DNA from: JANMZO01 sp031383405
GTDB lineage: Bacteria; Actinomycetota; Acidimicrobiia; Acidimicrobiales; JANYDT01
Assembly (NCBI GenBank): GCA_031383405.1
Contig: JANMZO010000446.1
Location: 1-20,830 of the forward strand
Length of the DNA stretch: 20,830 bases
Direction: 5' to 3'
Shown: piece after piece, positions 14,183 to 20,830 of the stretch
Layout: each line of letters starts with the position of its first letter
Numbering within the stretch: the first letter of the stretch is position 1
The notes under the pieces: generated by a model
What the model was told of the DNA's origin: nothing
Database searches by the model: none
What the model saw: the letters and a program-made list of their open reading frames with translations, nothing else
Program-made: the position numbers and the translations under genes

Positions 14183-16890
14183 TGGTCTGCGAGGAGTGCG
14201 GATTCCAGAACGATGACGGAGATCAGTTTTGCGGTTCGTGCCAGAAGTTTCTCGGCTACTGGGGTGCGAAAGTCGAGACGGCCTCGACGATGGATCCCGT
14301 GGTGGAGGCCGAGGATGACGAGGCCGAGCGCTTCAAAACGGTGAAGCAGGCCCTTTCGGTCGACGCGGCAACGCTCGCGCACCACGACGCCGAAACAGCG
14401 CGAGTGGCCGACGATGACTCGAGGATGGCCGCAGCCGTTACGGCGAAGAGGGTGGCCGACGAGGCGGCTGCCGTGCAGCGAAAGGCTGACGAGGAAGCCA
14501 CCGCTCGCCTCGCCGAAGTGGATCGCCAGCAGGCCGAGGCCAAGAAGGCAGCTGCGCAGGCTGAGCGTGAGTTGGACGCGCTACACGCTACGAAGGAGTT
14601 GGAGGCCGAACAACGGCGACAGGCCGCTGTCCGCGCGGAAGCTGAAGCCGTTCGACTGCTTGCCGAGCAGGTGAAAGCGGCTGAAGAGAAAGCGGTGGCG
14701 GAGGCAGCCGCGGCTCGGGAGGCTGCTGAGGAGCAGTTCGCGCAGCAGCAACGGGCGGCTGAGGCAGCGCGGGTTGAAGCTGGGGTGGTAGCCGAGCGGG
14801 CCCGCCAGGCCGAGGCCGACGCAGCCCGGGAGAGTGCCGAATCGCAACGTCGTCTTGAGGAGGCGGCCTCAGCTGCTGCCGCCGCAGTGCTGCGCGCATC
14901 GCAGGAGCAAGATGCGCTCGCCGCTGCCACGGCCGCGAAGGAGGCGAGCGAAGCCGAGTCGGTGCGGGCCCGGGCCGAGATCGCGGCAGCCGGGGCGAAG
15001 GCGGCCGAAGAGATCGCACATGCGAGAGCAGAGTTGGAAAGTGCCCGCTCCGAAACGGCCGAACTGCGCAGCCGGGCCGGAGCTGAAGCGGCGCGTTCGG
15101 AGCTCGACCGTCAGAAGGCTCTCGCTGAGCAAACGGCGACGGAAGCGGCGGCCCGGGCCCGTCGTCGCGCCGAAGAAGAAGCAGCGGCCAAACGCGAGCG
15201 CGACCTTGCCGCGGCCGATGCCGCAGCGATGCGTCAGGCTGCTGAAGCCGAAGCCGCCGAGAAACGGGCCGAGAGTGAGCTGGTCACCCGCCAAGCCGAA
15301 GAACGCGCAGCGGTCGCCCGAGCCGCGGAGGAGCGTGCTCGCGCCGCAACGGAGGCGGAGGAGAACAAGCGGAGGAAGGAGGCGGCCCTCGCGGAAGCGG
15401 CCCGTCTCATCGCCCCACCGACTCAAACGGTTACCAAGAACCAAAGCCCCGTCGCACCGGTAGCCAACGGTGGAAAGAAAAAGGGGAAGACGGTGACGGT
15501 TCCAACGTCAACGTCCGACTCGGCACCGGCCGGTGATACCGGGCCCCAGCAGCCGAGCGGAGGCGTGCGAGTCACTCCTCCCCGTACCCCACGCGACTCC
15601 AAGGAGCCACTCAACCCGGGCGATCTCGTGTGTCCGAAATGTGGAAAGGGCAACGCACCCACCCGGAAATTTTGCCGGTCCTGTGCCGAACCGCTGAAAG
15701 ACGCTGCTGCGGCAAAGCTCGGGTTCTTTGCCCGACTCAAGGCGAAGCGACGTAGGAAGCGGGAGCTGAAAGCCGGCAGCCGCCCGGGAGCAGCGGGCGG
15801 ACGAGGTAACGGTGGCAAGGACTCGGTGCGCGAACGCGGGCGCGAAGGATGGTGGCGGCTCAACGCGGTTCTCATGCGAGCCGGGGCGCTGCTCGGGGTG
15901 GTTGCCTTACTTGGATTCGGCGTGGAGCCAATTCGGGCCAGACTTCACCTTCCGAATGTCCGCCAAACCGTGTTCGACAAGATAAAAGGGCTGAAGCCGG
16001 TGTACGACCCGGTCCGTGCGGTGCAACCCGCCGCGAGCTCGTCGATCAAAGGCAACGAGCCGACGAACCTGATCGATCTCACCACTGCCCCGTGGATGGC
16101 CACGCCCGCTCCCAACTCCGGGGTCGGTCAATGGGTCAGCGTTGCGTTCGAGAAGCCGATTGACCTGAGTCGAGTGCTTATGACCTCCGGTCTCAACAGC
16201 GACGAACCCGGGAAAGGTTTCACATCACAACCGCGGCCCCGGGAACTGCGCGCCATCTTCAACGACGACCAGTCCACAGCGATCACGGTCGTCGCCAAAG
16301 ATATCGGTCAACCCCAGACGCTGAAGATCGATCACAAGGAGGTCACCAAGGTTCGACTCGAAATAACCGGCGTCTACTCCGCGTCCGACGGAAAGGGCAA
16401 GAGCGTGACAATAAGCGAGCTTGAGTTCTTCCAACGGCGGAAGTTTGGTGACGACTTCGAAACACTTCAGCCGCCGAGCGTTGCCGGCGACTCGCCAGCC
16501 GCGAGCGTAGGAGTGGCTGCCCTCACCGACGATGATCTGACAACCCCGTGGATTCTCACCGCGCCGGCCGACGGCTCCCCGCCGAGATTCACGATCACGT
16601 TCCCGACCCCCACCGATATCGATCGCATCCGGATCGCTCCGGGGCAGGCGGCCGCCACCTTCCAGAGCAACCCACGACCGCACGAGATCCAGCTCGCGTT
16701 CGAATGCCAAGGGCGATGTGACGCCGCCAAACACGCGACGCTCAAAGATACGCCCGGCTTCCACGACATTGGGGTGAAGGCGACGGGCGTGACGAAGATC
16801 GACGTCGTGATCGAAAGCTCATTCGGTACCGGGGGAGGCCCGGCCATTGCGGAGCTCCAGTTCCAACGAAAGCGCCCGAAGGTTCAGTAG
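14179..16890 (+). CDS. Large membrane protein: zinc ribbons, long coiled coil, one membrane helix, two outer discoidin-like domains (CisA-like candidate tether)
   Basis: 903 aa (start 14179 or the next ATG, 14182). Domains in order: a zinc ribbon (Cys 4, 7, 18, 21); a very Ala/Glu/Arg-rich coiled coil (about 45-410); a Pro/Thr/Lys linker; a second zinc ribbon (Cys 485, 488, 499, 502); a strongly basic stretch (about 515-560, with KAKRRRKR); one hydrophobic helix (about 563-584, 'GALLGVVALLGFGV'); and two similar beta domains (about 610-755 and 760-900). The latter share a 'TT.PW' element near the start and 'VTKV/ID...EL.F..RK' at the end, suggesting a duplicated galactose-binding/discoidin-like fold. 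The basic side before the helix puts the coiled coil in the cytoplasm and the sugar-binding-like domains outside. The architecture resembles the membrane protein CisA reported for Streptomyces CIS; that match is from memory. Likely role: docking the cytoplasmic particle at the envelope. Confidence 0.88.
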   Translation: MMVCEECGFQNDDGDQFCGSCQKFLGYWGAKVETASTMDPVVEAEDDEAERFKTVKQALSVDAATLAHHDAETARVADDDSRMAAAVTAKRVADEAAAVQRKADEEATARLAEVDRQQAEAKKAAAQAERELDALHATKELEAEQRRQAAVRAEAEAVRLLAEQVKAAEEKAVAEAAAAREAAEEQFAQQQRAAEAARVEAGVVAERARQAEADAARESAESQRRLEEAASAAAAAVLRASQEQDALAAATAAKEASEAESVRARAEIAAAGAKAAEEIAHARAELESARSETAELRSRAGAEAARSELDRQKALAEQTATEAAARARRRAEEEAAAKRERDLAAADAAAMRQAAEAEAAEKRAESELVTRQAEERAAVARAAEERARAATEAEENKRRKEAALAEAARLIAPPTQTVTKNQSPVAPVANGGKKKGKTVTVPTSTSDSAPAGDTGPQQPSGGVRVTPPRTPRDSKEPLNPGDLVCPKCGKGNAPTRKFCRSCAEPLKDAAAAKLGFFARLKAKRRRKRELKAGSRPGAAGGRGNGGKDSVRERGREGWWRLNAVLMRAGALLGVVALLGFGVEPIRARLHLPNVRQTVFDKIKGLKPVYDPVRAVQPAASSSIKGNEPTNLIDLTTAPWMATPAPNSGVGQWVSVAFEKPIDLSRVLMTSGLNSDEPGKGFTSQPRPRELRAIFNDDQSTAITVVAKDIGQPQTLKIDHKEVTKVRLEITGVYSASDGKGKSVTISELEFFQRRKFGDDFETLQPPSVAGDSPAASVGVAALTDDDLTTPWILTAPADGSPPRFTITFPTPTDIDRIRIAPGQAAATFQSNPRPHEIQLAFECQGRCDAAKHATLKDTPGFHDIGVKATGVTKIDVVIESSFGTGGGPAIAELQFQRKRPKVQ

Positions 16891-16897
16891 GCCTTGC

Positions 16898-16931
16898 AGC
16901 GCTGAGTCGGTTGCTGGCCAGCCCCAGCGCT
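16898..16931. terminator. Possible bidirectional terminator between convergent CIS and regulator genes
   Basis: Only 39 bp separate the stop of the 903-aa gene from the stop of the SARP-type regulator on the other strand. The gap has AGCGCT at 16898-16903 and again at 16926-16931 (self-complementary, so they can pair), enclosing a perfect 10-bp palindrome GCTGGCCAGC (16913-16922). There is no T-tract on either strand, so the hairpin alone is weak evidence. The location is where a shared terminator is expected. Confidence 0.35.
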
Positions 16932-19773
16932 AGCCCTCGTGGCCAATGGGCAGAGGTTCCGGACGGCTTGTTCGTCGGCCGGGTTCACCCCCGAGGGGAA
17001 TGCTCATCTCGAGAAGGAGCGCTTCGTAGTCGAGCTTCGCCCGTTCGAGATCGACGGACCGGCCAGCCGATTCGAGCGCGGTCAGAAGGAGCCGCCAGAG
17101 TTCGTCCTGGTAACGGTCGACACGCAAACCCTGCCGACACAACGCGATTGCGGCATCCCAGTCATTCTTGGAACTGCGGACTACTGCAAGATGACACAAC
17201 GCCGCGAGGTACGCGTGCCGACGCTCGTCTCGTTCACGCACGGCCCACGTTGACGGCCCTTCCTCGAGCAACAACTCACCCGCATACAGCGAGAGAACCC
17301 GCTGCGCCGCATCGACGCGGGCGTTCGATGGGTCTTGCCCAACTGTGCTTCTCAGTTCGTTGACCGCGCGGTCAAAGTCTTCCAGATCAGTCAGTACGGG
17401 CCAGGCCGCTCCGCCGATCTGATACGTCTCGGCGGTGCGTATCAGCGCCGGGCCGGCGGTGCCGAGTTGATGTCGGATGGCCGAGATGGCGACGTGGAGC
17501 CGCTTTCCCGCCGTCACCGGATCGGTGTCGGGCCACATCGCTTCCAGGATTGACTCTCGGTGTACCGGTGAACCGGCGTGCAGAGCCAGGTAGCGGAGGA
17601 CGGAGCGCGCTCGGGGTCGGAGGTCCCCGAGGGGAACCGGAACCCCGCCGACGACGATTTCAAATGCCCCGAAAAGCCGCACTGACATCGTAAGCGGTGC
17701 ATTGACCGACGAGGTCGGCTGCGGACAGATCGATTCGTCGCGCAACACCCGCATGAACGCGTGCGCGGCGTCACCTGATTCGAGTCCGGCCGAGAAGGGA
17801 GATCGTAAGCGCGCGGATAATTTTCCGGGCACGGCGCCGATCCACGACAGGTCTTCGACGGGCGGGCCCGGCGGACAGGAGTGGCGGCCATCAGGCGCGG
17901 TAGCGAGGAGGGTACGAGCCATGACCGCCCATACCGCAAGTCCGTCGGCGCCGAGCGTGCGGAGTCTGGGGATCGCCGAATTGGCTTCGGCGAGCAACGA
18001 GTCGGAATCCCTGAGGCTCTCGTTTGCGGTTGAACCGATCAGCACCGCAAGCCGGGCGATCGCCGGCGACCATCGATCATCGGCCCGATCCGCTTCCTCA
18101 TCGAGACGTTTGAGTTTCTCGGCCGGGGTCGGATCATCAGACTCGGGGAATCCAATCAGGAGCGAGCGAAGCACTCGCGTGATCCATCCGAGTTGGTTCC
18201 GGTCCGCTTCGTCGCGGAGATGACTCAGTGTTTCCGAGGGATCGACACCGTCGACGAGCCACCAGTTAAGGGCCGTGAAGGCTCCTGCAACAAACGTTTC
18301 TCCCTGGCCGAGTCGGGCGTGGTCGAGCGCATCGAAGAGTCGGGCGGCCTCAAGCGGCTCGCCCCTTAGGAAGGACGTGATTGCCGCGACGAGCGTCGTC
18401 GATCCGCCCGCAGGACCTTGAGTGGATGAGGGCGTAAACGATGAACCCGGGGCGGGGGCGTGGTCGCGCCCGGCGATCGTGGCGTGGACAAGCGAGGTCC
18501 AGTCATTAGGGTCGACCGGTCGTCGCTGAGGATCGGTCCAACGTCGCAGACGGTTCGCATCTTGGAGTGCCGCCTGTTGCACCTCCGTGAACTTGGAATT
18601 CTCGGCGAGAGTCATGAGCTCAGCGAGCGCTTCGGATGGTCGACCGGCCCGGATGAGCATTCGAGCACGCGCGAGGCGCAACCGGGGATCGGCGAGAAGG
18701 CCATCGGGAATCGCATCAACCCACGGGCGATTGGGCCACGACTGTAACTCGCCGAGCAGCCTCGCGACGGCGTCTTCACTGCCAGCCATGGTGTAGGCGC
18801 GAATCGCGTCGGCCGTTGCGTTACCCTCCTCGAGCAGCTGACCGGCCCCGAGGTAGAGTTCGTTGAGTTTTTCCGGTTCGGTGGCGCTGATCAGTTCGCC
18901 TTCGAGAAACGAACGAAAGACTTCGTGGTAACGGTATACGCCGTCGTCGCTGCAGGTCGTGAAGAGTTGCATCTCGACCAATCGCTTAAGACAGCGTTCG
19001 CTGTCGGTTCGGCCGAGGAACCGGTTGCAGGCCTTGGGATCCATGTGCCCAAGAATGCTGGATTGCAGTGCAAACGTTCGGAGCGGCTCGTCGAGCCCGT
19101 CGAGAACGTTCATGCTCAGATAGGTCCGAACGGTCGCAAGGCGGCTCTGGCTGAGCAGTTTGAGTTGATGAAGGCGCGTAGACGGCGAGGATCGTTTGAT
19201 TGCGTGTCGGTAAAGCTGCAGACCGGCGGCCCAACCTTCGGTGGCGGCCGCGAGCACCGCCAATTCACTCGGCGGGAGACGGACACCGTAGATGGTGGTG
19301 AACAGCTCTTCAACTTCCCACGATCGGAAGCGGAGATCCTCGGCGTCTAATTCACACAGTCGGTTCTCGAGTCGGAATGGTTGCAGATCGACGGGGGGCG
19401 CAAGGCGGCCGGCCAGTACGACATTGAACATTGGACCTACACGACCGACGATCTCCACCAGGTCGGCCGCCACCGGACTACCTTCGAGGAGGTGGCTGTC
19501 GTCGATACCCACGAGGGAGGGCCGCGAATGGTCGTGTGGGTCGCGGGCCAGCTGCGCGTCGACCTGTTCAATCAACGATCCGGCGAGGAGATGCGATCCC
19601 GCGGTGACGCTCGCGACCGGCCCGTCGTGGAGTCCGAGGATTTGACGGCAGAGCGTCGATTTGCCGAACCCAGCGGGCGCCACGATCGAGCAGATGTGGG
19701 TGTCTGTTCCCCCGACCGCGGCGAACCGCAATCGATTTCTCGACAATCCATCCGTTGGATGCTGGGTGGTCAT
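16930..19773 (-). CDS. MalT/SARP-like transcription regulator: STAND ATPase plus C-terminal winged helix and BTAD domain
   Basis: 947 aa from the ATG at 19773. A frame extending to GTG 19884 exists, but its 37 extra codons include many rare ones (ATA, AGA, CTA, TGT), so I reject it. Walker A is APAGFGKST (32-40) and Walker B is LVGIDDSH (87-94). The NTPase has the MalT/STAND layout ('ATEGWAAGLQLYRHAI', then 'FLGRTDSERCLKRLVEMQLF' and 'YRYHEVFRSFLEGELI'). A helical, TPR-like middle follows (about 330-640). The C-terminus has an OmpR-type winged helix (about 698-785: 'LFGAFEIVVGGVPVPLGDL', 'ESILEAMWPDTD', 'LHVAISAIRHQLG') and a bacterial transcriptional activator domain (about 797-925). Such proteins couple a signal and ATP binding to activation at direct-repeat sites. 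Being convergent with the CIS operon and followed by no other gene, it likely regulates that operon and perhaps itself (inference). Confidence 0.92.
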   Translation of the reverse strand: MTTQHPTDGLSRNRLRFAAVGGTDTHICSIVAPAGFGKSTLCRQILGLHDGPVASVTAGSHLLAGSLIEQVDAQLARDPHDHSRPSLVGIDDSHLLEGSPVAADLVEIVGRVGPMFNVVLAGRLAPPVDLQPFRLENRLCELDAEDLRFRSWEVEELFTTIYGVRLPPSELAVLAAATEGWAAGLQLYRHAIKRSSPSTRLHQLKLLSQSRLATVRTYLSMNVLDGLDEPLRTFALQSSILGHMDPKACNRFLGRTDSERCLKRLVEMQLFTTCSDDGVYRYHEVFRSFLEGELISATEPEKLNELYLGAGQLLEEGNATADAIRAYTMAGSEDAVARLLGELQSWPNRPWVDAIPDGLLADPRLRLARARMLIRAGRPSEALAELMTLAENSKFTEVQQAALQDANRLRRWTDPQRRPVDPNDWTSLVHATIAGRDHAPAPGSSFTPSSTQGPAGGSTTLVAAITSFLRGEPLEAARLFDALDHARLGQGETFVAGAFTALNWWLVDGVDPSETLSHLRDEADRNQLGWITRVLRSLLIGFPESDDPTPAEKLKRLDEEADRADDRWSPAIARLAVLIGSTANESLRDSDSLLAEANSAIPRLRTLGADGLAVWAVMARTLLATAPDGRHSCPPGPPVEDLSWIGAVPGKLSARLRSPFSAGLESGDAAHAFMRVLRDESICPQPTSSVNAPLTMSVRLFGAFEIVVGGVPVPLGDLRPRARSVLRYLALHAGSPVHRESILEAMWPDTDPVTAGKRLHVAISAIRHQLGTAGPALIRTAETYQIGGAAWPVLTDLEDFDRAVNELRSTVGQDPSNARVDAAQRVLSLYAGELLLEEGPSTWAVRERDERRHAYLAALCHLAVVRSSKNDWDAAIALCRQGLRVDRYQDELWRLLLTALESAGRSVDLERAKLDYEALLLEMSIPLGGEPGRRTSRPEPLPIGHEG

Positions 19774-19940
19774 GGGTCTACGTTTCCTTGCCTGTCCGTC
19801 AACTAGCCGAGAACAGACCGCACAAAAGGCCCGTGATATGGCTATCGCGAACCCCGTCCACGCGCCCGGGGGCGTTGTGAACACTCAGGTCTCGTTCTCC
19901 ATGGTGCTTCGACATGAGGCTTTCGGTTACCCGGGCCTAC

Positions 19941-19970
19941 TATCTCGGCAAAGAATGCAGTTCGTGCAAT
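19941..19970 (-). promoter_or_regulatory. Possible promoter of the SARP-type regulator gene
   Basis: On the minus strand TTGCAC (complement of 19965-19970) is followed after exactly 18 bases by GAGATA (complement of 19941-19946), a fair -35 and a weak -10. This would give a leader of roughly 160 nt before the ATG at 19773. The -35 element lies inside one of the 13-bp direct repeats, the arrangement expected for SARP-type activator sites. Weak consensus and no transcription data, so low confidence. Confidence 0.25.
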
Positions 19971-19993
19971 AGATGACGACGTTCTGCAAGTAG
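19960..19993. repeat. 13-bp imperfect direct repeats, 21-bp period
   Basis: GTTCGTGCAATAG (19960-19972) and GTTCTGCAAGTAG (19981-19993) share GTTC, TGCAA and TAG, with one base shifted. The start-to-start distance is 21 bp, two helical turns, so both would face the same side of the DNA. SARP-family activators are known to bind such direct repeats next to or over the -35 element. This is a candidate binding site for the adjacent regulator. Confidence 0.4.
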
Positions 19994-20024
19994 GGCCTGG
20001 TCGGGCACCGGACCGTTTGCAGAA
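19982..20024. repeat. Compound inverted repeat upstream of the SARP-type gene
   Basis: TTCTGCAA (19982-19989) is perfectly inverted as TTGCAGAA (20017-20024). Between them GGTC-g-GG (19999-20005) pairs with CC-g-GACC (20008-20014) across a two-base centre. Together they make a nested imperfect hairpin or a double operator. The outer arm overlaps the second direct repeat. The palindromes are seen directly; regulator binding is inference. Confidence 0.4.
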
Positions 20025-20245
20025 AACCATCGGCACGTAACTTTGTTACCGAAGTGACCCTACAGAACGGCCTACGGTCGGACATCCGTAATGTCACCTT
20101 TTTTGACGGGGAAGCTGTACGACCTTTCTCTCGGATGGCGTGTTGCCGGGTGGCCTGGCCACTCTACAAGCGCGCGCGGAAGGGTGCTACTGGTGCCCGA
20201 CGGCTGTCACGGTGGTCACGCCGATCCGAGTGGGACCGTAGCGGG

Positions 20246-20263
20246 CGGCCGACAACACGGCCG
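20246..20263 (-). terminator. Possible hairpin terminator right after the LuxR-type gene
   Basis: CGGCCG-ACAACA-CGGCCG is a six-pair, all-G/C stem with a six-base loop that starts at the base after the TAA stop (minus-strand direction). There is no U-tract afterwards, as is common for actinobacterial terminators. If it works, the two regulators are transcribed separately, which fits the promoter-like sequences further along. Confidence 0.4.
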
Positions 20264-20830
20264 TTAGATCAGGCCCTGGCGAACCGCGAAGGCGACGGCG
20301 TGGCTTCGGTTCCGCAGGTGGTAGCGGACGGTGACGTCGTGGAGAACGTTCTTCACCGTACGCGGGGAGTAGCTGAGCATGACCGCGATCTCGTCGGTGT
20401 CGTAACCGTCGGCGACGAGGCGAAGTACTTCGACCTCACGGTCGTTGAGTCCATTGAACGAGAGCCCCAGCGGTCGGAGAACGTCTTTCTGGAAGTGTCC
20501 GAGTCGCGCCAGCAAACCCCCGAGGAGGTCGGGCGACAGTGTGCCGTCGCCGTTGGCCGCGGCTTTGACCGCGTCGATCAATCGGGCGGTGGTTGCTTCC
20601 GAGCGCCGGATCATTCCGCAGGCGCCGGCCTCGACGCCCGCCAAGACGCCGGCGCTGTCAAGAACACTCAGCACCACGACCACCCGTGGGACGCCGTTAC
20701 GCTGAAGTCCGCGGATGATCGTGAGCGTGGCCTCATCGGCGGCATCGGCCACGACGATTGCGACAGTGGCATCGTCGGGTCGGTCGTCTTGAACCACTTC
20801 AGCGTCGGGGTGACCCCGCAGCTGACTGGC
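20264..20830 (-). CDS. LuxR-type regulator with degenerate receiver domain, 5' end outside the window
   Basis: Partial: the frame is open to the right edge (189 codons visible). A GTG at 20797 would give 177 aa, but it lies inside what looks like a receiver domain, so the real start is probably beyond the window. The C-terminal HTH is clear: 'LNDREVEVLRLVADGYDTDE', 'MLSYSPRTVKNVLHDVTVRY' and 'NRSHAVAFAVRQGLI', a NarL/LuxR-type helix-turn-helix. The N-terminal part keeps the receiver layout ('VAIVVAD', 'VVVVLSVLDS', 'GVEAGACGMIRRSEAT'). However, the residue after the fifth strand is Arg rather than the usual Lys, and the usual D-x-x-M-P element is missing, so control by phosphorylation is doubtful. 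From memory, a very similar orphan regulator accompanies CIS clusters in Streptomyces, making it a likely regulator of this locus. Confidence 0.88.
   Translation of the reverse strand, partial: ASQLRGHPDAEVVQDDRPDDATVAIVVADAADEATLTIIRGLQRNGVPRVVVVLSVLDSAGVLAGVEAGACGMIRRSEATTARLIDAVKAAANGDGTLSPDLLGGLLARLGHFQKDVLRPLGLSFNGLNDREVEVLRLVADGYDTDEIAVMLSYSPRTVKNVLHDVTVRYHLRNRSHAVAFAVRQGLI

Larger units (their letters stand above)
19774..20263. other. 490-bp non-coding region between the two regulator genes
   Basis: No convincing gene on either strand; the short open frames here have unusual codon use and no SD. It does contain a possible minus-strand promoter (19941-19970), a pair of 13-bp direct repeats (19960-19993), a compound inverted repeat (19982-20024), a small palindrome GTAAC-TTT-GTTAC (20037-20049), and GACAT-CCGTA-ATGTC followed by six T on the + strand (20081-20104). 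The last looks terminator-like but has only a five-pair A/T-containing stem and no + strand gene in front of it. Confidence 0.7.

Noticed and set aside
19774..19884. N-terminal extension of the SARP-type regulator to GTG 19884
   Set aside because: Its codons (ATA, AGA, CTA, TGT, TCT) are unlike the rest of the gene, and the sequence does not resemble the family; the ATG at 19773 fits better.
20081..20104. Stem GACAT/ATGTC followed by six T as a + strand terminator
   Set aside because: Only five pairs with a five-base loop, and no + strand gene ends here; kept only as part of the non-coding region description.
1..20830. tRNA, rRNA or insertion-sequence genes
   Set aside because: No cloverleaf-like sequence, rRNA segment, transposase or terminal inverted repeats were seen in the window.

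Overview
The window comes from a high-G+C bacterium, most likely an actinobacterium. Third codon positions are strongly G/C biased and starts include ATG and GTG. Many genes are translationally coupled by TGATG or ATGA overlaps, and the regulators at the right end are of SARP/BTAD and LuxR type. G+C looks lower than in a typical Streptomyces, so a deeper actinobacterial lineage is possible; the sequence alone does not settle this.

Positions 1-16890 (+ strand) hold most of a contractile injection system (CIS), a phage-tail-like machine of the extracellular/cytoplasmic CIS type found in actinobacteria. In order: the 3' part of an unrecognised Ala/Gly-rich protein (candidate cargo or accessory protein); a single-pass membrane protein with Ig-like domains; tail sheath; tail tube 1; a small tail-assembly-type protein with a CxxC pair; a very small DUF6760-like protein with no good start codon; an 850-aa Ser/Gly-rich, probably disordered protein with repeated V-x-R-S motifs and a conserved-looking charged C-terminus; tail tube 2; a LysM baseplate/tube-cap protein; a VgrG/gpD+gp5-like spike; gp25-like wedge; baseplate J-like protein; tail protein I-like protein. 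After a 157-bp gap with a short tandem repeat come a 20-codon coupled leader-like ORF and a 903-aa membrane protein (two zinc ribbons, a very long coiled coil, one membrane helix and two discoidin-like domains outside).

Positions 16930-20830 (- strand, convergent with the CIS operon) hold two regulators: a MalT/SARP-like ATPase-BTAD protein and, upstream of it, a LuxR-type regulator with a degenerate receiver domain that runs off the right edge. The 490 bp between them contain direct and inverted repeats around a possible promoter for the SARP gene.

How the parts fit together: sheath, tube, spike and wedge proteins build the particle. No holin, lysin, capsid, portal or terminase is present, so this is not a prophage. 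The 427-aa and 903-aa proteins both have a basic cytoplasmic side and one membrane helix, and are good candidates to dock the particle at the membrane, as CisA is reported to do for Streptomyces CIS (analogy, not shown here). The AAA+ ATPase usual in these clusters, a PAAR tip, an obvious tape measure and tail fibres are not visible in the window.
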